Source of the DNA: Iris pallida
Lineage: Eukaryota; Streptophyta; Magnoliopsida; Asparagales; Iridaceae
NCBI GenBank assembly: GCA_029216955.1
Contig: JANAVB010042357.1
Location: 35,179-99,178, forward strand
Direction: 5' to 3'
DNA length: 64,000 nt
Shown here: in pieces, positions 24,494 through 35,199 of the stretch
Layout: each line of letters starts with the position of its first letter
Position numbering within the stretch: position 1 is the stretch's first letter
The notes under the pieces: model-generated
The model's database searches: none
The model's input: the letters and a program-made list of their open reading frames with translations, nothing else
Told to the model about the DNA's origin: nothing
Program-made: the position numbers and the translations under genes

Positions 24494-24700
24494 ATTGAGT
24501 CTTTCAAACTTATTATCTGTACCTAAAACCAAGGTATGCAAAAGATAATAGGTCCACACAAATCATCAAAGTTCATGACAAGCAAAAATGAACACATCGC
24601 AGAAAATGGTGTACTTCTTTATTTCTAAAAAAGGAGAGTGAAGGATTACACTATCCATAGCAAGAGTTGCAAAAATACAAAAAAGCAGAGACTACAAGCC
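24494..24700. other. Non-coding segment between hairpins and antisense gene end
   Basis: AT-rich sequence with no recognised motif. It lies 3' to both the sense pol gene and the antisense gene, so transcription units converge here. Confidence 0.4.
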
Positions 24701-25301
24701 CTAATCCCCAGGCTTGGCGGAAAGCTCTACAATTCGGCATTTCAAGTCTGCCGCCCGAGTCTCCACAGTCGCCAAGACTCGACGTTCAGCTTCTTGATAC
24801 ATCGCTTCAACAGCCTCAGCAGAAGTTTTATTCTCGTGCTTCTCATCAAGCTGCTGTCTCTGCTGAGCCAGGATAAGAGCTCGGAGAGTGAAAGCTGCTT
24901 CCTCCTTCTTGAATGCTACGTGTTCAGCCTGGACACGTTCGGCGTCCAATAGGAGTCGGGCCCGCTGGTCCTCAAGGCGGCGCATTTGTGCGTCAATCTC
25001 CGCGATATTAGCGTCCAATGCAGCTCGTGACTCCACTGTCTCCCGCATAGACTGAGATAATCGCTCCATTGCAGCTTCAGTCTCAGCCACTTTGCGTTCC
25101 TAGATACTCACTGTAGCCTGGTAGGAAGACTCAGTCTCGGCGAGCAGCTTCTCCTTCTCCGCATCTATCAGGACGGAGAGGTCATTTCGCTGGATGCGCT
25201 CTAATTCAGAAAGTCGCTGGTCCAACTCAGCCACCGTGGCTTCCAGACGGCCATATGATCGTGGCCCTGATGAATATGGATCAAGTTGATATGAGGCAGT
25301 G
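24701..25301 (-). pseudogene. Antisense gene of element C, 3' part (coiled-coil C terminus)
   Basis: Read on the minus strand from the CACTA insertion site, the frame runs through LDQRLSELERIQ (about 25200), meets a TAG at about 25099-25101 (probably a former CAG) and continues to the stop at 24701. It is almost wholly heptad-like and rich in Glu, Ala, Arg and Gln (MAETEAAMERLSQSMRETVE...), a long coiled coil of about 190 residues. It continues the antisense gene whose N-terminal parts lie at 35200-39073, the two halves being separated by the CACTA element. A coiled-coil tail suggests multimerisation. Confidence 0.7.
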
Positions 25302-25311
25302 CACTACCAAA

Positions 25312-26430
25312 ATACATGGATTTACCGACGGCCTTATCCGTCGGTAGTCCGTCGCCAAAAATAAATACCGACGGATTACCGACGGATATTTTGGTAAAAC
25401 AGCCGTCGGGAATAACCTCGTCGCTAAAACATATCCGTCGCTACTCCGTCGCTCAGCGACGACTTAGCGACGGAATATCGTCGGCGCATTTAAATATATA
25501 TAGCGACGGATTACCGACTAGCTTTCGTCAAAACATGTATCAGGATATAGGGTTAGCGACGGAAAACTCCGTCGCTAACGAGTCGGCAAAACCGTATCAG
25601 TGATTTTCTGATACCCAATATCCGTCGCTAATCCGTCGTAAATTTGTCGACAAAAGTGTATCAGAGATTTTCTGATACCCAATTACCGACGGACATTCCG
25701 TCGCTAAACCGTCGCTCAATGTAAAATTCTCCAGGTAGCGACGGATATTACGTCGCCAATCCGTCGATACATTAAATTCCTACAGTTAGCGACGGATAGT
25801 CCGTCGGGACTTTGTCGCCAGTCCGCCGTAAGTTAGTCGCCAATCCGTCGCTAATGCTAAAATTTATGGACGTCAAACAGCATCAGTTCGACGGATCGTC
25901 CGTCGCCAATCCGTCGCTTTATTGAAATGCTCCAGGTAGCGACGGATTTTACGTCGCCACTCCGTCGCTAACCTCAGTTTCTCCAGTTAGCGACGGATAA
26001 TCCGTCGCTGAGTGGTCGCCAGTCCGCCGTAAGTTAGTCGCTAATCCGTCGCAAAAGCTAAAATTTCTGGACATCAAACAGCATCAGGTCGACGGATCGT
26101 CCGTCGCCAATCCGTCGCTTTATTGAAATGCTCCAGGTAGCGACGGATAGTCCGTCGCCACTCCGTCGCTAACCTCAGTTTCTCCAGTTAGCGACGGACT
26201 ATCCGTCGCTGAGTGGTCGCCAGTCCGCCGTAAGTTAGTCGCCAATCCGTCGCGAAAGCTAAAATTTCTGGACATCAAACAGCATCAGGTCGACGGATCG
26301 TCCGTCGCCAATCCGTCGCTTTATTGAAATGCTCCAGGTAGCGACGGATTTTACGTCGCCACTCCGTCGCTAACCTCAGTTTCTCCAGTTAGCGAGGGAC
26401 TATCCGTCGCTGAGTGGTCGCCAGTCCGTC
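25312..26430. repeat. CACTA left subterminal repeat field with 201-bp tandem repeats
   Basis: Dozens of TCCGTCGCTA / TAGCGACGGA motifs occur in both orientations. From 25859 the motifs are organised in a 201-bp tandem unit: the 'aaaattt(c/a)tgga' landmark recurs at 25859, 26060 and 26261, giving nearly three copies. The right end (34845-35190) has the same motif but is shorter and lacks the 201-bp unit. Confidence 0.85.
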
Positions 26431-26499
26431 GCTAACTGCTAATTTTTGAAAAAAAAAATACTGCAAACAGACTCTTTCCTGTTTATACGATACATCCAG

Positions 26500-26690
26500 C
26501 ACAATATCAAACATACAAAATATCCATATACAACACCATATATCCATATCCAACACGAATATCCAACGTATCCAATATCCAATACCATATATCCATATGC
26601 AAAATATCCATATCCGACACCAATATCCAACGTATCCAATATCCAACAAAATATTACCAACACAATATATCCAATATCCAACATTAAATT
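26500..26690. repeat. ATATCCA-rich tandem repeat, 3' of TNPA-like gene
   Basis: Imperfect units such as 'atccatatccaacacgaata' recur with a period of about 60-65 bp, between the TNPA-like stop and the left subterminal field. The apparent reading frames here come from the repeat. Confidence 0.65.
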
Positions 26691-26762
26691 ATCCAAACAT
26701 AAAAAAAATATTCGAACATACAATGTATCCAAATGTCTACAAAACCAACAACATAAACAAAA

Positions 26763-28732
26763 TCAAACCCCGTCCGTCGGATCGTCTCGTGCTCGTGCCG
26801 CCGCATCCGCTTTGCGTATGTACTCCTCCACCGTGTGTGCCGGCACTTGGGACAAGACATGGTCTGGAAGCGCGCGTAGCTGCTCTGGCGATATCATGTC
26901 AAGGAGTGTCAAGATGGTGTTATCCGATACGATGCGGGCGTCCGCAGAGCGGTTAAACGAAAGCCGTCCGGAGGAAGAAGGACCAGGTCGATCCGAAGCA
27001 CCGGCAGCAGCAGTAGACGGACCGGGAGCAGACGGACCGGGAGCAGACAGATAGCGCCCCAACACTATCGCCCGCAAATCTGACACCGCGGAGGTCAGAG
27101 TCGCAAGCTGCGTCCTCACATCATCAACCGAGGGCGCTGGGGGAGGCGGAGGCGGTGGATATCTCAGGGACGGCTGCAACGAGGGCGCCATGGAACCTAA
27201 GCCGTAGACGCGCCCTTTCCTAACGCCGCCGATGGATTCTACGAACACGTCGTCGTAGCGAGCGGCCATAGAAGAGTGCGTCTGGGTGGGCGTCGTTTCG
27301 CCGACATTCTCGGAAAGGGGCTCGATCTCAAGCCGACTAAGTGCCTCACGATACGCAGCCTATCCAATGAATGTGTTTATACTATAAGTTTTCCTAAGTT
27401 ATAATCTAAATCCTATGTTTCCCTAAGTTATAGTCTGAATCCTAAGTTTATCTAATTAACTTAACAATAATTATATTTCTAACATAAATCTCATAAACGT
27501 AAGTACTTACATCAGTCTCCTCGGCCCTCGCGTCGACGAAGCTCCCGTCCTTCCGTCTCTTGTGCGTATGTACGAATACATCGTGAGCGGTGACCGTCTC
27601 CGCCTCTTTCCCCTGCTTCACCGCCCGTTGGGCCTGCATACGTAGAATTTAATTAACTTCGTATATTAACAGTACAAAATTAAATAATAGAATGAATTTG
27701 AATTTGCGCTATCTCACCAAATCTGCACGCGTCAATGCGTGGAGCCTTGATCCCCCCGTATGCAGACCCGCGACCTGTCGATTAGCCTTAGCTTTCTCCG
27801 ATTTCAGCTTGAACTGCGGAGTATCCATCTTCTCCAACATCTGCTCATAGTACTCCGCCCGGATCCAGTCCTTCCTCGTATGCGCCGTACGAAGGTCGTA
27901 CACCGCATCCCGTATCTTCTTCCCGGCGGCGGCTTTATAGGTCCTGCGGATCGCCTCCTCGCGATGGGGGGGCCACCAGAACGTCCTCTGACATACAAAT
28001 TCAAATATCACGTAATAAAAAATTTAATGATTTAAAGAATAATTAATAATTCACCGACGGATTTATACCCTCATCTCGTCGAGCCAGACGTACTTCATGT
28101 CCTGAGGCACCTCAGAAAAATTGAGGTAGGGGCCATGGTAGTTATCCCGGATAATGCGCCCTAGAATCCGGGCAGCATCCCACGGGAAAAACCTATAAAG
28201 AAGCAACGACTAGATTATTAACTTGAATAAATGAAACAAATTTAATAAATTAACTTAAATTTACTTACGATTCACCAGCGGGCCATAGCTCTCGTCGGAA
28301 CTCGCCTACCAGCCTCTCTGGTGGCGTCGGGAGATCCGCGGGTCCGCGCACGTACTTCCCGGTAACAGGATGAAACTGAATCCCGGGGTACTCCAAGGCC
28401 CACCCTGCAGTAACTGCTGGGCCCCCTGCTGCATCTGCTGGTGCATCTGCTGGTACATCCGGTGGTGGAACGGATCCGCTAGCGGATGGAGTCACAGGCC
28501 TCGACGACGATGTCGGTAGCACCGAAGAAGAATGACGGCGGGAAGAGCCTGTGTCCGGGCTCTCCAAGTCGGGATCGGAGGTCACATCCGGAGAATACGG
28601 CTGGAGACCACGACCGCTACCACCACGCCCATGCCCACGCCCACGACCACCACCACCACCACCACCACCGCCGCCGCCGCCGCCACCGCCACGACCACGG
28701 CCAGCACCACCAGTACGGGTGCTCGCAACCAT
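26763..28732 (-). CDS. TNPA/Ptta-like protein of CACTA element, five exons
   Basis: Exons 28269-28732, 28069-28192, 27718-27987, 27511-27633 and 26763-27359, all with GT...AG introns (donors GTAAGT, GTATAA, GTGAGA, GTAAGT) and a continuous frame of 525 codons. The N terminus has an RGG/poly-Gly tract (residues ~12-35) and a Ser/Pro-rich stretch. Exons 2-4 (about residues 155-327) contain the plant transposase Ptta/En/Spm family pattern (PF03004-like), including 'FFPWDAARILGRIIRD', 'RTFWWPPHRE', 'KSEKAKANRQ' and 'HTGGSR'. Exon 5 has a poly-Pro run and an acidic/alanine-rich C terminus. In En/Spm the second protein binds subterminal repeats and assists excision; here those would be the TCCGTCGCTA fields. 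No break was seen, in contrast to the neighbouring transposase. Confidence 0.82.
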
Positions 28733-29129
28733 GCCCTGTAAATAGAACACATAAACAAAATACCGACAACATAGATTTATAAATGAATATAAAACTAAAC
28801 ATATCCATACCAGCAGCAGGGCGATGAGTGCCGCCCAGACGAGTAGGCCTAGGAGTGCCATCTGTAAAAAGAAACTCATACAATAATACGCAAATATCCC
28901 AAACTGAAATAAATATTACAATCAGAAGTGAAGTACGAATAAAAGCTAGATACACAAAATCTGATAAAATCACGCACCAATACAACAAAGTACAATTCTT
29001 GTAACTTTTGATGAAAGGGCATCTTGTGTTCCACTAGACTTGTAATTAAAAATCCAAATGTAATAGGGTAATTTAGGATTCGAGACTAGATATTGGGTGC
29101 TTCAAGATACAACTGAAATATAGCGATAT

Positions 29130-32100
29130 TTAATCATCGTCATCGTCCTCTTCCTCTGCCTCGGCCTTATCATCATCATCATCCTCATCGTCGAATTCAT
29201 CTGTATCCTCATCCTCATCCTCATAAAGTTCTTCTTCTTCTTCTTCTTCTTCAGTCTCAATACTTGGGACAAGACGCCTCTTTCTCCCCTGGTTGACATC
29301 TAAGTCTTGTATATCAACCTCTTCCTCCCCTCTATTTCATCAGCAAGAGGTTTATCAACCTCTAATTCAACATCCACGTCACAAGACTGTTGTCCCAAGT
29401 ATTGGGGCTTTTCGATCTGGTCCTCTTGGTATGCTGGGTCTCCAACGTTGAATGTATTTCTAGATTTAATCTTGCATACTGCCCACCAGTCAAAGTGATC
29501 TCTACGACGCCTTGGGTAGCTTGTATAGTAGACTTGAACAGCCTGACTTGCTATCGCAAACGTGTCGGACCCTCTATACCTCCTGCGATGATTTATATCG
29601 ACGAATCCAAATTGTTTATCGATTCTCCAACCGATATTTGGTGTCGTATCGAACCACTCACATTTGAACATAACAATATGCATATCAAATGGGGCACTAT
29701 ATTGTAATTCTACAATATCCTGAAGCACTCCATAATAGTCAAAGTCCGGCTCGTCGTCATAGATTGTGCCTCTTATGCAAACACCAGAATCCTTCGTACT
29801 GAAGCCGTCATTGAGAAATTCGGCATTTATAGGATGTTGAGTTGTCTTAAACTTGAAGCCATTAACGACATAGCCGGGCCAAGTCTTTGCATGCTTCTTC
29901 GGTCCCAATGACAAATAACGAATGCTCTCATTTGTGAGTGTACTTGGTTCAGCTAATAAAACCTGTAAACTTTAAATGTTTTAGTTGCATATATATATTT
30001 AAATGGTAGCCGCATAACATATTATCTCAGTTACTTACGTAATCTCGAAACCATGACGGAAAGGTAAAATCAACCTCTTTTTGAAGTCCCTCATCGGTAA
30101 TATCGGGTGTCCTTATTTTGACTTCATCTCTAAATACACTGTTAGAGAGAATAAAAATTAGTGTAGTCACTTACCTCACCAAATTAGAGATTATAACGAG
30201 GTGTAGTCACTTACTTCTCCAAATCTCTCACTTCTTATATGTCACAATTTAACAAGACATATCGGTGAGCGGCATCATACTCATCGTCACTCAACCACCG
30301 TTTCTTACTAGCCCCAATAGGCTTGCCCCTTAAATTGAATATACCTCCTTCCTCAACGTCTTCGTCATTCCTTTGAGGTCTATTTCGATTTGTCTCAACA
30401 TGAGTATCGAAATAAATGGAGCAAAAGTTTGACACCTCCTCGATAAGATATGCTTCGCATATCGAAGCCTCTATATGAGCCTTGTTGCCAACTTTCTTCT
30501 TTAGATGATGTAGATACCTAGAGAGACAAATTATCTTGAGAATTAACAATGAATTGTAAAATCCACTTAAATTATATCGATTTTTATTTACCTTTCAAAG
30601 GGGTACATCCATCGATAATGAACAGATGCACCGACACGGGCTTCGTATGCTAGATGAATCGGTAGATGCTCCATACTGTCGAAGAAACCCGGTGGAAATA
30701 TTTTCTCTAACTTGCAAATTGTTAAGACAATCTTCTCCTCAAGTTGTATCATATGTTGTACCGTGAGCTTAGTTGAACAGATATCCCTGAAGAATGTAGA
30801 CAGCTCGGCCAACGGAACCCATACAGCAGAAGGCAACAACTCTCTCAACGCAATGGGCAGTAATCTTTTCATAAACACGTGGCAGTCGTGACTCTTCATT
30901 CCTGTTAGCTTGCGTTCATTGAGATCAACGCATCTAGACAAATTCGACACATAGCCGTCGGGAAATCTTAAAGTAGATATCCACTTGCAGATTATTAATC
31001 TATCTTCCTTGCTCAATGCGTATGGCGCTATCGGCTTAGTTACTTGTCCACCAGCTCCCCTTTGTATCAAGTTTAGATTATGACGTTTGCATATCTCGGC
31101 CATGTCTTGTCTTGTTTTTGGATTGTCCTTCGTCTTTCCTTTAATATCCATAACGGTATTGAAGACATTATCAAACACATTCTTTTCGATATGCATGACA
31201 TCAAGATTATGCCTAATAAGATTATCTTTCCAATAAGGCAAGTCCCAGAAGATACTCCGTTTGGTCCAGTTATGGCTTTGTCCGAACCCCTCGACACGAT
31301 TGTTCGATGGATCTTCCATTGCGATGGGCAATTCCTTTACATCTTCCCAAATATCGTATCCCGACAATCTGGCAGGAGGTTCAGAAAATTCTTGTTTTCC
31401 ATATCTGAACGTGTCCTTGTTCTTTCGCCAAGGATGTCTCGTTGGCAGAAATTGACGGTGACAGTCAAAGAAAGAAGTTTTTCCTCCATGTCTAAGGCGG
31501 AACGCCTTACTATTTTCCATACATATCGGACAAGACATGTTGCCGTGCGTACTCCATCCCGACAGCATACCGTATGCTGGAAAATCATTGATTGTCCACA
31601 TGAGTGAAGCTCTCATATGAAAGTTTTGTTTTCTGGAAATATCATAGGTCGTGACGCCGATCTCCCACAACTGTTTCAGCTCATCCACCAACGGCTGTAA
31701 ATATATATCGATGTTCTTTATCAGATTTTTGGGACCGGGTATGATAGATGTCAAGAACATATAAGGTGTCTTCATACACATCCATGGTGGCAGATTGTAA
31801 GGGGTAAGAATGATCGGCCAGCATGAGTATTGAGATCACGACTGTCCGAAAGGGGCGAAGCCATCAGAACATAGCGCCAGGCATATATTTCTAGGCTCTG
31901 CAGCAAAATCTGGATGACACAAATCAAAATATTTCCACGCCTCCCCATCCGAAGGATGTGACAATTCTCCTTCGTCCTTTATGCGATCTTCACTGTGCCA
32001 CGTCATGTGTTCTGCTATATTCAGAGACATATACATCCTCTGTAAGCACTTCGTGATCGACAAGTAATGCATATACTTGTAAGGACGTCGTTTTCTAGTT

Positions 32101-32906
32101 GACTTTCCTTTTCCCTATACTGTCTTGTAACGATCCGCATTACAGAACCAACAACTTTCTAATACGCAATTCTCTTTGTAATACAACATGCATCCGTTGC
32201 GACAGCAATCTATCTTCTCGTACCCCAGTCCCAGTTGTCGGACCATCATCTTTGACTTGTAGAAGTTTCTAGGGAGCTCTTTTGATTCCTTCGATAACAC
32301 CTCATTAGTTAATTGTGTGATCCGATCATAGCAAGCTTGTGGCAAGTTAAAATCAGACTTTATGTTCAACAACCGCATCGTCACTGACAGTGCAGAATGA
32401 GTCTCACAACCAGGATATAGAGGAGTATCTGCATCCTTAAACATATCATAGAACTCCTTTGCCTCGGGATTAGGATCCTCCGGATCAAAATTAGGCTCTG
32501 CCGCAGCATACACCATATCTCGTGCAAGGTTCTGCATGTCTCCATAATCCACAGAGCATCCGTCGTCTTCGAGGACATCCATTGCAGCATTATCATCAAA
32601 AGCGTAAGTACCAGCTTCTGCAGCCTGTCTTTCTGAATATAATTTACCTTGCGATGACCACAGGCCGTAATCACGTACGAAACCCTTACGGGTCAAATGA
32701 TCTCTCACAGTCATCACTTCTTCGAAACGTCTATTGTGACAATTAACACATGGACACTTGATTTTGTTATCGTCCATGTACTGAGTTTTGCTCATGGCAT
32801 ACTTAAGAAATACTTCCACACCTGCCTGAAAATTGTCACTCACACCAATTCTGCTCTCGTGTTGTCGTTTGTACATCCATGTACGATCAACAAAGTAATG
32901 ATTCAT
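29130..32906 (-). pseudogene. TNP2-like CACTA transposase, broken
   Basis: Start chosen at ATG 32906 (MNHYFVDRTWMYKR), where the transposase-associated domain (PF13963-like) begins. Exon 1 runs to 30592 and contains the Transposase_21 (PF02992-like) core with 'CPICMENSKAFRLRHGGK' and 'LDVMHIEKNVFDNV', then a DUF4218-like part continuing into exon 2 (30215-30517). Exon 3 is 30039-30138 and exon 4 starts at 29962 with a DUF4216-like region. Breaks: TAG at 32115-32117, TGA at 31836-31838, TAA at 30235-30237, and a one-base frame slip near 29328, beyond which an acidic tail continues in another frame to 29130. The encoded enzyme would cut CACTA ends; this copy should be inactive. Confidence 0.88.
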
Positions 32907-32999
32907 GCTCGATTTGATGTGAATATCTGTATCGTAAGACAAACTAAACATAAGAATTAATAGCCCGATACCGATACTCATATCGTAAGAAAAACTAAA

Positions 33000-33442
33000 C
33001 TTGTGGATAACACGCTAGGCCTACGACGAGGCTACTTAGTATCACAATCTAACATAATTAGTATATAATCATGTAACTGGTGGATCCGCTAGCTAGTAAG
33101 CCGGATGTACTTAATATCAGAGAGTATCAGATTAGTATCAGTATATAGGTTAGGTAGACCGTATCAAACGCATATCGGAATAGTAGGCCGAATAGGAGGC
33201 CGAGATAGTCGAATGAGAAGAAGGGAAGAAAGGAGGAGCAGATGGTATACTAGACTAGTTCTGGGTCAAATTAGGAGTCCAAGTCAACTCTGTCAAAACT
33301 AACCTTAATTAGGCTAAACTTCTACCTTAGCTAATCAAATATATATACTAGACTTCACGACGTGTGTCTGTGTATATATATATATATTATTAATAAATTA
33401 CTTAAAATTATGCCTATATATATATATATATATATATCAAGG
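33000..33442. other. CACTA region upstream of TNP2 with TA microsatellites
   Basis: No coding content. (TA)n tracts lie at about 33372-33387 and 33415-33438. The second is the insertion point of the MITE-like element. Confidence 0.6.
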
Positions 33443-33943
33443 TTCAAAGTATCGGTATCGGAATCGGTATCGGACTATTCCTATGAGTATTGGTATCGGC
33501 GATATCGGTAGTATCGGCGGTTTCGGATCGGAGTATCGATTTTTTGGTATCGGGGAACAAATAATTATTAATAAATTATTTACATTTAAAAACATATATT
33601 TTATACATTTAGGCATAATTTTAAGTATTTTCAGTGTTATTTCTTAGTAGTTTTGAAATTAAATGAAATAGTAGTCACCCTTACCGATTGGTTTACAAAC
33701 AATAGATGTGATTTTCTTCAATTGATGTGATTTTCTTCTTTTACATGCTTCTACAACCTTGTTATGCTTTAAACCCTTGTTGATTTGTCTTTTTTGTTTA
33801 ATTTTCTTTGTCGAATTGACCGGAACAAAGACCCCCAATGTCGGTATCGGTCAATACTTGGTATCGGTCGGTATCGGATCGGAACATGCCAAACCGTATC
33901 GGTATCGGCCGTATCGGATCGGTATCGGCCGATACTTTAAACC
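33443..33943. mobile_element. TATCGG-rich MITE-like insertion in CACTA
   Basis: Terminal inverted repeats GGTTCAAAGTATCGG (33443-33457) and CCGATACTTTAAACC (33929-33943) pair with one mismatch; the similarity extends outward into flanking ATATATATCA. Inside both ends are runs of degenerate TATCGG units. About 500 bp, no coding capacity. It lies in a (TA)n tract, so the exact target duplication cannot be resolved. Confidence 0.6.
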
Positions 33944-33954
33944 ATGATATATAT

Positions 33955-34800
33955 GTCTGAGTGTGTGTGTATCTGTGTGTCTGTGTCCATGTGTGTCCGT
34001 GTGTTGTGTGTGTGTGTGGTGTGTCCGTGTGTGTGTGTGTCTGTGTGTGTGTGTCCGTGTGTGTGTGTGTCTGTGTGTGTGTGTCCGTGTGTGTGTGTGT
34101 GTGTCCGTGTGTGTGTGTGTGTGTCTATGGGAGAGGAGGAGGAGGACTCCTACGCGGGGACTCCAGAGTCCCTCCTACGCCCCCTGCCCCGACCTCCCCA
34201 ACCCCTGCCCGACCCCCCCCCAACCCCTGCCCGACCCCCTCTCCCACCCCCCTGCCCCCCCTGCCCCGACCCCCACCAACCTCTGCCCGACCCCCTCTCC
34301 CATCCCCCTGCCCCCCCTGCCCCCGACCCCCCCAACCCCTGCCCGACCCTCCCCCAACCCCTGCCCGACCCCCTCTCCCACCCCCCTGCCCAGACCACCC
34401 CCCCACCCCTGCCCGACCCCCTCTCCGACCCCCCCTGCCCCCTCTTCCATCCCACCCTTGCCCCGACCACCCCACCCCTACCCGAACCCCCCTGCCCAGA
34501 CCACCCCCCCCACCCCTGCCCGACCCCCTCCCCGACCCCCCTGTCCCCGACCACCCCACTCCACCCTTGCCCCGACCACCCCACCCCGTACCCGAAACCC
34601 CCTGCCCCACACCCTCTCTGACCACTACGACAGCCCCCCAACCCCCCAAATCGTAAAAGAGAGAGAGAGAGAGAGGGAGATAGAGAGAGAGAGAGGGGGG
34701 GAGAGAGAGCATACCTTAGAGGGAGAGAGGGAGATCGCCGGTCGGAGAGAGCGAGATCGTCGGAGAGAGGGAGAGGGAAGAGAGAGAGTGTTTTGGGGGG
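33955..34800. repeat. Low-complexity field: (TG)n, C-rich and (GA)n
   Basis: A TGTGTG/TCCGTG microsatellite (33958-34127), a CCCCTGCCC-type pyrimidine-rich field (34150-34640) and a GAGAGA tract (34650-34790) follow one another. Long open frames in several phases (Pro/Cys/Val- or Gly-rich) arise from the low complexity and are not called as genes. Confidence 0.8.
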
Positions 34801-34844
34801 AATGAAAATTTCCCCCCCGTCGGTTCAATTTAAGTTAGGGTACA

Positions 34845-35190
34845 GAAATTAGCGACGGAGTAGCGACGGATTATTCCGTCGCTAAGTAGTCAGTAAATCT
34901 CGCGCCAGAGTAGCGACGGATTATTCCGTCGCTAAGATCGTCAGTCAAATCTCGCGCCAATATTTTAGGCTTTTGCCGCCAAAATATGCGACGTTCTAGC
35001 GACGGATATAAAACCGTCGCTACTTGGCTGACTACCTATCGACGGCGTAGCGACGGATATGGACATAAAAAAATAAAAAAAATTGTCCACTGCTTTCCGT
35101 CGGTATTTCGTCACAAATCCGTCGGTGATCCGACGGTAATAGCGACGGAAAATTTCCGTCGCTAAATGGCCGTCGCTAAAATACTGTAAT
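34845..35190. repeat. CACTA right subterminal repeat field
   Basis: Multiple TAGCGACGGA / TCCGTCGCTA motifs in both orientations mirror the left end. They are the expected binding sites for a TNPA-like protein. Confidence 0.85.
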
Positions 35191-35199
35191 TTGGTAGTG

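Larger units (their letters stand above)
25302..35199 (-). mobile_element. CACTA (En/Spm) DNA transposon
   Basis: Ends are CACTACCAAAAT... at 25302 and ...ATTTGGTAGTG at 35199 (inverted), flanked by the 3-bp duplication GTG (25299-25301 and 35200-35202), the size expected for CACTA elements. Length 9898 bp. Both ends carry dense TAGCGACGGA / TCCGTCGCTA subterminal motifs (25312-26430 and 34845-35190), the binding-site fields of the TNPA-type protein. Both genes are on the minus strand: TNP2-like transposase first, then a TNPA/Ptta-like gene. It sits inside the antisense gene of element C, so it is younger than C. Confidence 0.95.

Noticed and set aside
28486..28988. Open frames antisense to or out of phase with the TNPA-like first exon (His-, Pro- and Trp-rich)
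   Set aside because: They mirror the poly-Gly codon run of the real gene; the spliced minus-strand frame explains the region.
33944..34805. Long open frames in several phases (Cys/Val-rich, Pro-rich, Gly-rich)
   Set aside because: They are products of (TG)n, C-rich and GA-rich low-complexity DNA, open on both strands at once, with no domain.
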